The position numbers and the translations under genes are program-made. 64,000 bases of DNA from Streptomyces monashensis. Lineage in GTDB: Bacteria; Actinomycetota; Actinomycetes; Streptomycetales; Streptomycetaceae. Under the pieces are notes generated by a model. It was not told the DNA's origin and ran no database searches. It worked only from the letters and a program-made list of their open reading frames with translations. Shown here piece after piece: positions 41,912-50,222 of this stretch (its first letter is position 1; each line of letters begins with the position of its first letter). Where the stretch lies: positions 124,001 through 188,000 of the forward strand of contig NZ_MLYO01000062.1 of NCBI RefSeq assembly GCF_001866665.1, given 5' to 3'.

Positions 41912-42515
41912 GTGACAACGCGGCCTCGGATCGTGGACGACGGCTTGTGGGCACGGATCGAACCGCTGCTCCCGCCCTGGCCTGATCGGTCACCGGGGCC
42001 GAAGCCGGTGGACGACCGGCTGTGCCTTCAGGGCATCCTGTACGTCCTCCACCAGGACATCGCCTGGCAACTCCTGCCCCGGGAGCCGGGATTCGGCTCC
42101 GGACAGACCTGCTGGCGGCGACTGGACCGATGGCAGAAGGCCGGCGTCTTCGAGCAACTGCACCACGTGCTGCTCGCCGAGCTGAACGCGGCCGGCGAAC
42201 TCGACCGGAGTCGCGCATGCGTGGACGGCTCCCACGTTCGCGCGGAAAAGGGGGAGCCGCGACCGGCCCGTCGCCGGTCGACCGGCGCAAGACGGGCAGC
42301 AAACACCACCTGACCTGCGACGGCAGGGGCACCCCGCTGCACGTCACCACGACCGCCGCGAAGGCCAACGACATCACCTGGTCGACGGCATCCTTCCCGT
42401 TGCCGGACGGCCCGGCCGCCCACGACGGCGACCCGAATCCATCCTGGGTGACAAGGCATACGACTCCAAGGCCGTACGCCGGGAGCTGCGGCGCCGCCGG
42501 ATCCTGCCGGTGATC
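41912..42515 (+). pseudogene. IS5-family transposase, frameshifted
   Basis: Frame one begins DDGLWARIEPLLPPWPDRSP and covers the N-terminal half up to the first catalytic Asp (ACVDGSHVRAEKG). From A_AAG_GGG at 42247 the similarity continues in the -1 frame with GAATGPSPVDRRKTGSKHHL, as expected for programmed frameshifting in this IS group. It is broken again at about 42376-42381, after which a third frame gives LVDGILPVAGRPG and ESILGDKAYDSKAVRRELRR. The last third, with the catalytic Glu, is replaced by another transposase at about 42515. Confidence 0.8.
42247..42253 (+). other. Slippery heptamer A_AAG_GGG
   Basis: In the upstream frame the codons read GAA AAG GGG GAG, giving the X_XXY_YYZ pattern A AAG GGG. 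A -1 slip here joins the two halves of the IS5 transposase exactly at the family junction. It is a likely site for ribosomal frameshifting in the ancestor element. Confidence 0.5.
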
Positions 42516-42517
42516 TG

Positions 42518-43255
42518 CGCCATCAGCTCATTGGTGCTGGAACGCCAACTCGGCGGGGAGAGGGCACGGTTCGCCCCGGGCGACCGGGCGTTCCTGGCCA
42601 CGCTGCTGCACCGTCTCCCGCGTGGCGTGCTGCGCCAGGTGCGGCTGCTGGTGCACCCCGATACGGTGCTGCGGTGGCACCGCGACCTGCTCGCGCGTCG
42701 GCACGCGGCCCGTTCCCGGCCGGGCCGCCCGGGCCGCCCGGGCCGGCCCCGCACCGTGTGCTCCGTCCGTGTCCTGGTGCTGCGTCCGGCCCGGGAGAAT
42801 CCCGGTTGGGGCTACCGTAGAGTGCATGGCGAACTGCTCGTCCTGGGCGTGCGGGTGGCTGCTTCCACGGTATGGCAGATCCTGAAGGGGGTCGGGATCG
42901 ATCCCGCGTCCGAACGGAGTTCCAGCACGTGGGCAGGTTTCCTGCGTTCCCAGGCCGACGCCCTTGTGGCATCCGTATGCCGCGCATGAACTCGATCACG
43001 GAACGCTGGGTACTGACCTGCCGACGGGCGCTCCTGGACCGAACACTGATCTGGAACCAGCGCCACCTCCTCCACGCCCTGCGCGAGTTCGAGGACTTCT
43101 GCAACTCCCACAGGCCGCATCAGGGCATCACCAACACCCGCCCGCTGCAACGGCTCCCTACACCGATCACCGACCCGGACGCCATCGCCCACCTCGACAT
43201 ACGACGACGCGACCGCCTCGGGGGAATCCTCCACGAGTACGAACATGCCGCGTGA
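42518..43255 (+). pseudogene. Integrase-core (DDE) transposase with internal deletion
   Basis: The first frame runs LVLERQLGGERARFAPGDRA, LVHPDTVLRWHRDLLARRHA and GWGYRRVHGELLVLGVRVAA to FLRSQADALVASV; after a deletion at about 42960-42976, another frame resumes MPRMNSITERWVLTCRRALL and goes to GGILHEYEHAA. The missing block holds the catalytic Asp residues of the core. It is fused to the decayed IS5 element in front. A related fragment lies at 53590, on the other side of the hydroxymandelate cluster. Confidence 0.75.
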
Positions 43256-43321
43256 CCTTCGCGGACGAGTTTTCCGGCAAGAGCAAGGTCACCGAGTTGC
43301 GGCCCTGGCCGGATGAGCGTT

Positions 43322-44503
43322 TCAGAGTGTCGGCAGGCCGAGCGCGATCATGGTGGACGACAGTCCGTGCCAGGTGCGTACGTCCCAGTCGGTGAGTTGC
43401 TGCCAGCGCTGAAGGCGGTACTTCACCGTGTTCGGATGCACGTGCAGGACGCGGGCTGTCGCGGTGAGCGAGAAGCCGTTCTCGGCGAACCTGAGCACGG
43501 TCTCTGCCAGGTCGGGGTGTTGCCGCGCGGCCTCTCGGCGCGGTTCGAGCAGCACCGCGAAGCGTTGCGCCGTGGGTGCCAAGGTGGCGAGCAGCCAGTG
43601 GTCTGCGAAGGATTTCACCTGTCCCGGATCCGCCAGGGGCAGCGCCGCTCTCGCGTCCGCCATGCTCATCGCGGCGCCGGGGAGCCCGGTCCGCGGCAGG
43701 CCGATGCCGAAGCTCGCGTCAGGGTTCTGCCGCTGGGCCGCTTCGACCACGGCCTGCGGCGAGATGTCCTGGACCAGGGCGATCATGAGGTTGCCGCGGG
43801 TCGCGCAGCGCAGCGTGCCCGGCCACCGGCGGTGCCGCAAATCCATCATGCGCTCGTCGGTCCAGGCCTCGGCCGGTGAGCACAGCGCCTGGAACCCGCC
43901 GGCAGGGTCGAAGGTGAGGGCGGCGGCCAGTTGCTCGAGGTCGACGCCGGCGGGCGCGGCGGTGGCAAGTCCGTCGAGGAACTGGTGGGTCAGCCTCAGG
44001 AGCGTGGCATCGGCGGCGCGGACGGCAACGCCGTACGCCTCGGCGGCCGCGCTGCTGGAAGCCTGCACCCACGTCCAGACCATCCCGACGATCGACAGGA
44101 GTTGCGCGCCGGCCCGGGTGTCGTGCGACTGAGCACGCGCGAGCAGCACGTTCCACATCTCGCGGTAGCCGACGTGGTAGGCCTCGATGAGGGCGTGCAG
44201 CGGCAGGCCGGTGGCGGCGCGTTCGGCTCCGAGCGCATGTGCGGCCTCGACCTCTTCGCGGGTGGGTGAGCGGCGTGCGGCCACGCCGGTCAGCAGTCCC
44301 TGGTAGTGACGGGTGACGTCGCGTTCCTGCTGCTCGCGGTCCACGATTCCGTAGCTCGGGATCTCGAGCCGTATGCGGTCGACGATCCTCGGGATCACCG
44401 TGGGCAGTTCTGCGGCGAGTGATGCGCAGAGTTCGACGACGGGCTGCCACGCCGCGGCGGTGTCGCCCTGCGCCCCGGCCCCTTCGGTCACGGGCTCCAC
44501 CAT
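43322..44503 (-). CDS. PucR-type transcriptional regulator
   Basis: A 393-residue regulator with an N-terminal helical sensor part (VVELCASLAAELPTVIPRIV, then ALIEAYHVGYREMWNVLLAR), a middle GGDEF-like region and a C-terminal PucR helix-turn-helix (FAENGFSLTATARVLHVHPN followed by TVKYRLQRWQQLTDWD). ATG 44503 has GGGAGGGGCC directly ahead. It diverges from the amino-acid dehydrogenase-MFS pair and so probably controls that pair and perhaps the hydroxymandelate operon. PucR proteins often sense a metabolite of the pathway they govern; the ligand is unknown. Confidence 0.85.
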   Translation of the reverse strand: MVEPVTEGAGAQGDTAAAWQPVVELCASLAAELPTVIPRIVDRIRLEIPSYGIVDREQQERDVTRHYQGLLTGVAARRSPTREEVEAAHALGAERAATGLPLHALIEAYHVGYREMWNVLLARAQSHDTRAGAQLLSIVGMVWTWVQASSSAAAEAYGVAVRAADATLLRLTHQFLDGLATAAPAGVDLEQLAAALTFDPAGGFQALCSPAEAWTDERMMDLRHRRWPGTLRCATRGNLMIALVQDISPQAVVEAAQRQNPDASFGIGLPRTGLPGAAMSMADARAALPLADPGQVKSFADHWLLATLAPTAQRFAVLLEPRREAARQHPDLAETVLRFAENGFSLTATARVLHVHPNTVKYRLQRWQQLTDWDVRTWHGLSSTMIALGLPTL

Positions 44504-44610
44504 GGCCCCTCCCGATATGTGGATTTCGTAGTGCTCTCTCTCGCGATTGCATGGCAGCGGCGCTGCGACCACGCCTCGACGATAGGAGATCAAGAACGCG
44601 CACGCTGCAG

Positions 44611-44629
44611 TTTTGTGGACTTCGCAAAA
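44611..44629. promoter_or_regulatory. Inverted repeat in the divergent pucR-dehydrogenase region
   Basis: TTTTGTGGACTTCGCAAAA has five-base arms (TTTTG/CAAAA) around a 9-base spacer, in an otherwise GC-rich 260-bp intergenic region. It is a candidate operator for the PucR protein. Confidence 0.4.
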
Positions 44630-44764
44630 ACGGTGCGGGGAAGTTCTCGGATTCGGTTCTGGTCCCGCTGACCGGCCGTCAGCAGGCTGGACAGCGGACG
44701 CCGCAGGGGCCTGGCCTGGCCCCCGGGTGAGGGGTCCTGAAGATCCGGGTGCACGGGAGGACGC

Positions 44765-45832
44765 GTGGAGACTCCGATGGAGTTCAGTCATGAATCGGTC
44801 GTGGTGCGACGCGGGCGGCGAAGCCGGCTGCCGATCGTCGTCGCAGTGCACTCCACTGCTCTCGGCCGTGCGGTCGGCGGCTGCCGGATGTGGGCCTACG
44901 ACAGCTGGGAGGACGGCCTGCGCGACGCGCTGCGCCTGTCGGAGGGCATGACCCGTAAGTGCGCTGCCGCCGGACTGCCGAACGGCGGCGGCAAGACGGT
45001 CGTGGTCCTTCCCACCGGGCGGAGCCTCACCGCGGACGAACGCCGCGCGGCGCTGCACGATGTCGGCGACATCGTGGCGGAGTTCGGCGGCGCCTACGTG
45101 ACCGGCCCCGACGCGGGTACCGGACCGGCCGACATGGCGGCCATCGGCGAACGCACCGAGTACGTGTTCTGCCGGCCGCAGGCCGCCGGCGGAAGCGGTG
45201 ACCCCTCGCCGTTCACGGCCCTGGGTGTCGTCGCCGCGCTGCGCTCGACCTGCCTGGCGCTGTTCGGCTCGCCGGCCTTGGCGGGCAGGAAATTCGCGGT
45301 GATCGGTCTCGGACACGTCGGGGAGCAGATAGCCCGGCAGTTGGCGGCCGCGGGAGCCGGCCTGATCCTGAGCGACGTCGACCCGGCGAAGCGCTCCCTC
45401 GGCGCGGAACTGGGCGCGGTGTTCGCCGAACCCGACGCAGCGGCCACCGCCGAGGTGGACGTGCTCGTCCCCGCCGCGCTCGGCGGCCTGCTGACCCGGG
45501 ATCTGGTGGCGCGGCTGCGCTGCGGCGCGGTGGCGGGCGCGGCCAACAACCAACTGGCCGATCCCGGCGTGGCGGAGCTGTTGCGGGAGCGCGAGATCCT
45601 CTGGGCCCCCGACTACATCGCCAACGCCGGCGGTGTCGTCAACGCGGTCTCTCGCGAAGTCCTGGGCGACGAACCGGAGGAAGCGGTCAAGCGCATCGAG
45701 TCGATCGCCGACACGCTGACCGGCCTGTTCGAAACGGCCGCGCGCACGAAGATCACGACCGCGCAGGCCGCCGACGACCTCGCGCGCCGGCGCCTTGCCG
45801 CACCGGTTCCCACCGCGCCGGAACCGGCATGA
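44765..45832 (+). CDS. Glu/Leu/Phe/Val-type amino acid dehydrogenase
   Basis: A 355-residue NAD(P)-dependent dehydrogenase that interconverts an alpha-keto acid and an L-amino acid with ammonia. Catalytic-domain residues are present: K65 in MTRK, K77 in GGGK and D116 in TGPDAGTG, equivalent to the two Lys and the Asp of leucine dehydrogenase. The Rossmann motif GLGHVG is at 181-186. The Streptomyces valine dehydrogenase is of this length and kind. Start GTG 44765 has GGGAGG upstream; ATG 44777 is possible. Its position before an arylglyoxylate-producing operon suggests amination of an aromatic keto acid (inference). It overlaps the next gene by 4 bp. Confidence 0.85.
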   Translation: METPMEFSHESVVVRRGRRSRLPIVVAVHSTALGRAVGGCRMWAYDSWEDGLRDALRLSEGMTRKCAAAGLPNGGGKTVVVLPTGRSLTADERRAALHDVGDIVAEFGGAYVTGPDAGTGPADMAAIGERTEYVFCRPQAAGGSGDPSPFTALGVVAALRSTCLALFGSPALAGRKFAVIGLGHVGEQIARQLAAAGAGLILSDVDPAKRSLGAELGAVFAEPDAAATAEVDVLVPAALGGLLTRDLVARLRCGAVAGAANNQLADPGVAELLREREILWAPDYIANAGGVVNAVSREVLGDEPEEAVKRIESIADTLTGLFETAARTKITTAQAADDLARRRLAAPVPTAPEPA

Positions 45833-47019
45833 ACCCCCGGGTGTACGTGCTGGCCCTGGCCACTTTCACCGTCGGCACCGAGGGGTATGTCATCGCCGGT
45901 GTGCTGCCGGAGGTCGCGCACTCCATGCATGTGTCCGTGTCGGTGTGCGGGCAGCTGGTCACGGTCTTCGCGCTGGTCTACGCCCTGGGCGGGCCGCTGC
46001 TGATCGGCGCGTTCCGCAGAGTGCCGCCGAAGTCGGTGCTGATCGGGGCCATGCTGGCTTTCGCGCTCAGCAACGCCCTCGCGGCGTGCGCACCCGACTA
46101 TGCCGTGCTCGCCGCGGCGCGCGTGCTGGCCGCGTTGAGCGCGGCCCTGCTGGCCGCGCCGGCCGCCGCCGCCGCGGCGGCGCTGTGCCGTCCGCAGGAC
46201 ATGCCCAACGCGATCGCGGTCACCGCCAGCGGCAACGCGCTGGCGCTCACTCTGGGCGCGCCGATCGGCACCTTGATCGGCGGACTGCTCGGCTGGCGGG
46301 GTACGTTCCTGTTCGTCACGGTCCTGGCGCTGGTCACTGCGTTGATGCTGGTGGCTTTGCTGCCGACGGTGCCGGTGGCTCCCGTCGGCACCGGCCGGGC
46401 CGAACTGCTGCGCAACCCGGCCGTCCGGTGGAGTCTGCTGACCACCTTCGGGGTCTTCCTCGCCGCGTACTGCACCTACACGTATCTTGCGCCGATCGTC
46501 GAGCGGGCGACCGGGATGGGAAGCCAGGGCGTCGCGGCGCTGATGATCGTCTTCGGTGCGGGTGCGTTGCTGGCCGGGCGCACGATCGGCAGGATCCTGG
46601 TCAAGGTGCCCGTGGCACGGGTGCTGCGCGTGGCTCTCTCGCTGATGGCGCTGCTCCTCGCAGCCATTGCCGTCGGCACCGCCTGGCATCCCCGCACCAC
46701 CGCGGCGATCGCCGCGTTTCCGGTGCTGTTCTGCCTGGGTGCCGCCTGGTGCTGCGGCGGGGTCTCCCAGCAGACACGGATCGCCGCCCTGGCGCCCGCG
46801 CAGCGGTCCCTGGCGCTGGGGGTGCACTTCTCCGTGCAGTTCCTGGGAGTCGCCGTCGGCGGTGCCGTCGGCGGCCTCGCCCTGTCGACGGGGGGACCGG
46901 TGGCCGTTCCAGCCCTGTCTGCGCTGATCGCGTGCGTATCGCTGCTCTCCGTGCGGCGGACCGTCCCGGAACCGGCCGAGACGCCGGCTCGCGAGGCGCC
47001 CGCGACGATCCCGCGGTGA
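45829..47019 (+). CDS. MFS exporter (DHA1/AraJ-like)
   Basis: A 396-residue membrane protein with about 12 TM segments. TM1 reads LALATFTVGTEGYVIAGVLP, the usual start of the AraJ-type DHA1 exporters, and motif-A-like FRRVPPKSVLIG follows TM2. A second motif near GWRGTFLFVTVLALVTAL supports an exporter. Translation is coupled to the dehydrogenase by ATGA, so it probably exports that enzyme's product or a toxic relative. A clean terminator follows the stop. Confidence 0.85.
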   Translation: MNPRVYVLALATFTVGTEGYVIAGVLPEVAHSMHVSVSVCGQLVTVFALVYALGGPLLIGAFRRVPPKSVLIGAMLAFALSNALAACAPDYAVLAAARVLAALSAALLAAPAAAAAAALCRPQDMPNAIAVTASGNALALTLGAPIGTLIGGLLGWRGTFLFVTVLALVTALMLVALLPTVPVAPVGTGRAELLRNPAVRWSLLTTFGVFLAAYCTYTYLAPIVERATGMGSQGVAALMIVFGAGALLAGRTIGRILVKVPVARVLRVALSLMALLLAAIAVGTAWHPRTTAAIAAFPVLFCLGAAWCCGGVSQQTRIAALAPAQRSLALGVHFSVQFLGVAVGGAVGGLALSTGGPVAVPALSALIACVSLLSVRRTVPEPAETPAREAPATIPR

Positions 47020-47057
47020 TCACCACGCGGGAGTGAGCAGGGGGACCAGCCCGTTAC

Positions 47058-47091
47058 CCAGAAGCGCCTTCGCATGCGGAGGCGCTTCTGG
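47058..47091 (+). terminator. Terminator after dehydrogenase-MFS pair
   Basis: An 11-bp perfect stem (CCAGAAGCGCC/GGCGCTTCTGG) with a 12-nt loop starts 39 bp after the MFS stop. It separates this pair from the hydroxymandelate operon. Confidence 0.8.
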
Positions 47092-47470
47092 TGTGTCAAG
47101 GGTTGCTCCTGGGGTTCGGAGGCTTCGACGAGTTGGCACCGCCGTTCGGTGAAATCCACAGAATGGCAGGCCTCAGATGTGCGAGAACTGCAACCGGCGA
47201 TTACGTATTGCCTGCTCGGCGCGCACAAGATGTGCCGTGAAACAAGGACTTAATATCGACTCCGTTGTGCTGCCGAATGCGGCCATTGTCAAGTCGCATG
47301 AGGGGCCTGTAAGTTCGAGTTGAACGAGCAATAAAGGGGCCCGCGGCTCTCCTTAGCCGAGCCGCGGCTGCCAATGGGGTGCGTCAGCCGCAGGTCGGGG
47401 CGTTCTGGGGGATTGCTTATTCGAAGTCCCCTCTGATTTGGGTTGACTTCAAAGCGTTTGGAGAGCTGCC
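47092..47470 (+). promoter_or_regulatory. Long leader of the hydroxymandelate operon
   Basis: This 380-bp region has lower GC content than its surroundings and holds the operon's promoter. A 9-bp hairpin CCGCGGCTC/GAGCCGCGG is at 47341-47367, about 100 bp before hmaS. A 48-codon frame (47177-47323, MCENCNRRLRIACSARTRC... ending EGPVSSS) lies in front of the hairpin; it lacks a good ribosome site and has poor codon bias, so it may be chance or a leader peptide. No other element is evident. Confidence 0.4.
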
Positions 47471-48547
47471 ATGCAAGTTTTGCGTGATGCTCGGTTGGAT
47501 CACGTCGAGTTCTATGTCGAAGACATTGACGCGACCGTCAAAGATCTCGCGTCGAAATACGCCTTCCAGCTAGCGGGAACGTCGAGCGCGAGCATCCAGT
47601 CCCACCGCTCGATTGCGTTGAGGCAAGGGGGCATCGTGCTCCTGCTCACCCAGGGGCTGACCGAGGATTCCCCGGTGTCCGCCTGGGTCCGCACCCATGG
47701 CGACGGCGTGGCCAACATCTGGCTGCGCACGCCGTCGGTCGATGCGGCCTTCGCGGAGGCCGTGGCCAACGGCGCCGAAGCCGTGCTTCAGCCGGTCGAG
47801 CGCGCCGGTGTGCTGGTCGCCGGTTTCGGTGCGTTCGGCGATGTCCAGCACGGCCTGGTCGAACGCCCGGATGATGCCGCACCTGGCCAACTGCCGCCGG
47901 GCATCGTCCCGGCACCGGAGTCCGCGGCGCAAGTGCCCGCGGAATTCGGTGTGCTGGACCACTTCGCCTACCTCGTCGGAGCCGGCGACCTTCGGAACGC
48001 GGTGAAGTTCTATGAATCCGTCCTGGGTTTCTCGGTGATTTTCGAGGACCGGACCATGGTCGGCGGTCAGGGTATGGATTCCCAGGTCGTGCGCAACGCC
48101 GCGGGCGACGTCACGTTCACCATCGTCGAGTCCGCCGCGAAGCCGGGGCAGTCCCTGGACTTCATCGCGGAGTTCGTGCAGAACAACGCCGGGCCGGGGG
48201 TCGAGCACATCGCGTTCAGCTGCGCGGACATCGTGACGGCCGTTCAGAAGCTGCGCGGGCGCGGGGTGGACTTCCTCGACACTCCGGGCGCTTACTACGA
48301 CCTGCTGCCGGACCGCCTCGGCGGCGTAGCGCGTCACGAGCTCGAGCAACTGCGCGAACTGGGCATCCTCGCCGACCGGGACCACGGCGGCGAGTTGTTC
48401 CAGATCTTCACGCACTCCACGCATCCGCGCAACACCTTCTTCTTCGAGGTGATCGAGCGGGTCGGTGCCGAGACCTTCGGCAAGGGCAACGTCAAGGCGT
48501 TGTTCGAGGCCAGGAAGGCGGAGCGGAGCCAGCGGGAGGAACGGTGA
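47471..48547 (+). CDS. hmaS: 4-Hydroxymandelate synthase-like dioxygenase
   Basis: A 358-residue Fe(II) dioxygenase of the HPPD fold. The metal ligands are H164 (LDHFAYL), H246 (VEHIAFS) and E326 (FFFEVIER). It is closer to hydroxymandelate synthases than to HPPD: SKYAFQLAGTSS, SHRSIALRQGG, TPGAYYDLL and DHGGELFQIFTHSTHPRNTF follow the synthase pattern, and length and N-terminus fit. The synthase turns (4-hydroxy)phenylpyruvate and O2 into (4-hydroxy)mandelate plus CO2, the first step towards (hydroxy)phenylglycine. It starts the five-gene operon; GTGA overlap with the oxidase gene. Separating it from HPPD rests on sequence resemblance and on the neighbouring oxidase. Confidence 0.83.
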   Translation: MQVLRDARLDHVEFYVEDIDATVKDLASKYAFQLAGTSSASIQSHRSIALRQGGIVLLLTQGLTEDSPVSAWVRTHGDGVANIWLRTPSVDAAFAEAVANGAEAVLQPVERAGVLVAGFGAFGDVQHGLVERPDDAAPGQLPPGIVPAPESAAQVPAEFGVLDHFAYLVGAGDLRNAVKFYESVLGFSVIFEDRTMVGGQGMDSQVVRNAAGDVTFTIVESAAKPGQSLDFIAEFVQNNAGPGVEHIAFSCADIVTAVQKLRGRGVDFLDTPGAYYDLLPDRLGGVARHELEQLRELGILADRDHGGELFQIFTHSTHPRNTFFFEVIERVGAETFGKGNVKALFEARKAERSQREER

Positions 48548-49683
48548 CGGAGGTGACGGAGACCGGGGAACCGAGTCGGCCGCAATCCGTGGCCGAGTTC
48601 TCCGACGCGGCCTGCGACGTGATATCGCCCGCCGCTTGGGATTTCATCTCCGGCGGCAGCGGTGCCGAGCGGAGCGTGGCGGCCAATCTGCGCGCCTTCG
48701 ACAACCTGTATGTGGCGCCGCGGATGCTGCGGGACGTATCGCATGTGTCGACCGCATCCCGCCTGGTCGGCACCGAATCGAGCCTGCCGGTGGCCATCGC
48801 GCCGATGGCCTACCACGGGCTGGTACATCCGCAGAGCGAGGCGGCCACCGCACGCGCGGCGAAGACGGCGGGCGTACCGTTCACCGTGGCGATGCTCAGC
48901 GGGACACCGGTGGAGCGCATCGCCGAGTCGGGTGCCGACCTGTGGTTCCAGCTGTATTGGCTGCGGGACCGGGGCGCCACGAAGGAACTGGTGAGCCGGG
49001 CCGAAGCCGCGGGCTGCCAGGCGCTCATGCTCACCGTCGACGTGCCCCGACTGGGCCGCCGCCTCAAAGACCAGCGCAACGGCTTCGCGCTGCCGCCCGA
49101 CGTCTACGCCGCCCACTTCCGCGGCGAGGCCGCGATCGGAGCGCAACGGGCCCCGGCCGGAGGTTCGGCCGTCGCCTCGCACACCACCGTGATGTTCGAC
49201 CCCTCATTGGCGTGGAGCGACATCGAATGGCTGCGGGAGCGCACCCGGCTGCCGCTCGTCGTGAAGGGCATCCTGACGCGCGAGGACGCCCTCATGGCGA
49301 CGCGCTCGGGCGTGGACGCGCTGGTGGTCTCCAATCACGGCGGGCGTCAGCTCGACGGAGCCGTGCCCGGACTCACGGTGCTGCCGGAGATCCGGGCCGC
49401 AGTGGGAGACACGGTGGACGTACTCGTCGACGGCGGCATCCGATCAGGCTCGGACGTACTCAAGGCGCTGGCTCGCGGCGCCGACGGCGTTCTGCTGGGG
49501 CGGCCGATCCTTTACGGGCTCGCCGTCGGCGGCGAGTCGGGCGTCGACGCCGTGCTGTCGCTGCTGCGCGAGGAACTCGAGACGGATCTCGCCCTGTCCG
49601 GCTGCCGTACCGTCGGCGAAGCCGCCCACCTGACAACCTACGAATTCAGCGCTTCCAGCAGTACGGGGACTGCATCATGGTGA
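48544..49683 (+). CDS. hmo: 4-Hydroxymandelate oxidase-like FMN enzyme
   Basis: A 379-residue FMN-dependent alpha-hydroxy acid oxidase. The family segments are AAWDFISGGSGAERS, PVAIAPMAYHGLVHP, WFQLYWLRDRG, TVDVPRLGRR, LVVKGILTREDA, and the active site VVSNHGGRQLDG with catalytic H265 and R268, then VLVDGGIRSGSDVLKALARG. It should oxidise mandelate or 4-hydroxymandelate to the arylglyoxylate with O2, giving H2O2. The pairing HmaS-Hmo is the known entry to 4-hydroxyphenylglycine in glycopeptide clusters. The aminotransferase HpgT that usually follows is absent; a dehydrogenase is found instead. GTG start overlaps hmaS by 4 bp. Confidence 0.85.
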   Translation: MTEVTETGEPSRPQSVAEFSDAACDVISPAAWDFISGGSGAERSVAANLRAFDNLYVAPRMLRDVSHVSTASRLVGTESSLPVAIAPMAYHGLVHPQSEAATARAAKTAGVPFTVAMLSGTPVERIAESGADLWFQLYWLRDRGATKELVSRAEAAGCQALMLTVDVPRLGRRLKDQRNGFALPPDVYAAHFRGEAAIGAQRAPAGGSAVASHTTVMFDPSLAWSDIEWLRERTRLPLVVKGILTREDALMATRSGVDALVVSNHGGRQLDGAVPGLTVLPEIRAAVGDTVDVLVDGGIRSGSDVLKALARGADGVLLGRPILYGLAVGGESGVDAVLSLLREELETDLALSGCRTVGEAAHLTTYEFSASSSTGTASW

Positions 49684-50222
49684 AGCAGAGCGTCATCAAG
49701 ACGCTCGGACCGTCGGGGACGGACGCGCACGCGGAGGCCCTCCGCATCGGAGGCGAAGACATCGAGCTCTTCCCCTCCTTCCGCGCCGCCATCGACGATT
49801 CCGAGACACACGGCGGCAGGGCGCTGGTCGCCGCCGGATATCTGGACATGAACAACGGATCAGTGGTCGACTCCTGGGTCGACCTTCATTTCAGCAAGCT
49901 CAGGTCGATGACGATGGTCGGAGTCTGGGAGTCGCCGACCAAGCCCATGTGCGTCGCGGTCCATTCGGACTTCTCCGGCGGGATCGCGGACATCCGCACG
50001 GCGGCGTCTCACCCGGCCACCCTGCAGTTCGTGCGCGAGCACATGCCGGCCGACGTGGTGGTCTCGACGGTCCGGGCGAAGCCGGAAGCCGCACGGCTGG
50101 TGAGCGAGCAGGCCGTCGATGCCTGCATCGGATCGGTGGACGTCGTCGAATCCATCGAGAATCTGAAGATCTTGAAGAAGCTGGAGGCGACGATGGTGTG
50201 GTGCCTGTATGAGCATCGCTGA
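49677..50222 (+). CDS. BacA/prephenate-dehydratase-like protein
   Basis: A 181-residue protein with the periplasmic-binding-like fold shared by prephenate dehydratase and BacA. KTLGPSGTDAHAEAL opens it. Seen later are PTKPMCVAVHSDF, TAASHPATLQFVREH and AARLVSEQAVDACIGSVDVVE, in the same order as BacA (prephenate decarboxylase of bacilysin synthesis). The catalytic TRF triad of true dehydratases is not present, and there is no ACT regulatory domain. It could make a non-aromatic or aromatic precursor from prephenate, or be a structural partner. It starts inside the hmo stop region (7-bp overlap) and ends 14 bp inside the next gene, so it belongs to the operon. Confidence 0.6.
   Translation: MVKQSVIKTLGPSGTDAHAEALRIGGEDIELFPSFRAAIDDSETHGGRALVAAGYLDMNNGSVVDSWVDLHFSKLRSMTMVGVWESPTKPMCVAVHSDFSGGIADIRTAASHPATLQFVREHMPADVVVSTVRAKPEAARLVSEQAVDACIGSVDVVESIENLKILKKLEATMVWCLYEHR

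Noticed and set aside
43322-45553. A 743-codon version of the PucR gene
   Set aside because: The first 350 codons lie antisense to the amino-acid dehydrogenase and lack similarity; ATG 44503 with GGGAGGGGCC is the true start.
47177-47323. 48-codon frame upstream of hmaS as a RiPP precursor
   Set aside because: Poor codon bias, weak start and no modification enzyme nearby; kept only as a possible leader ORF.
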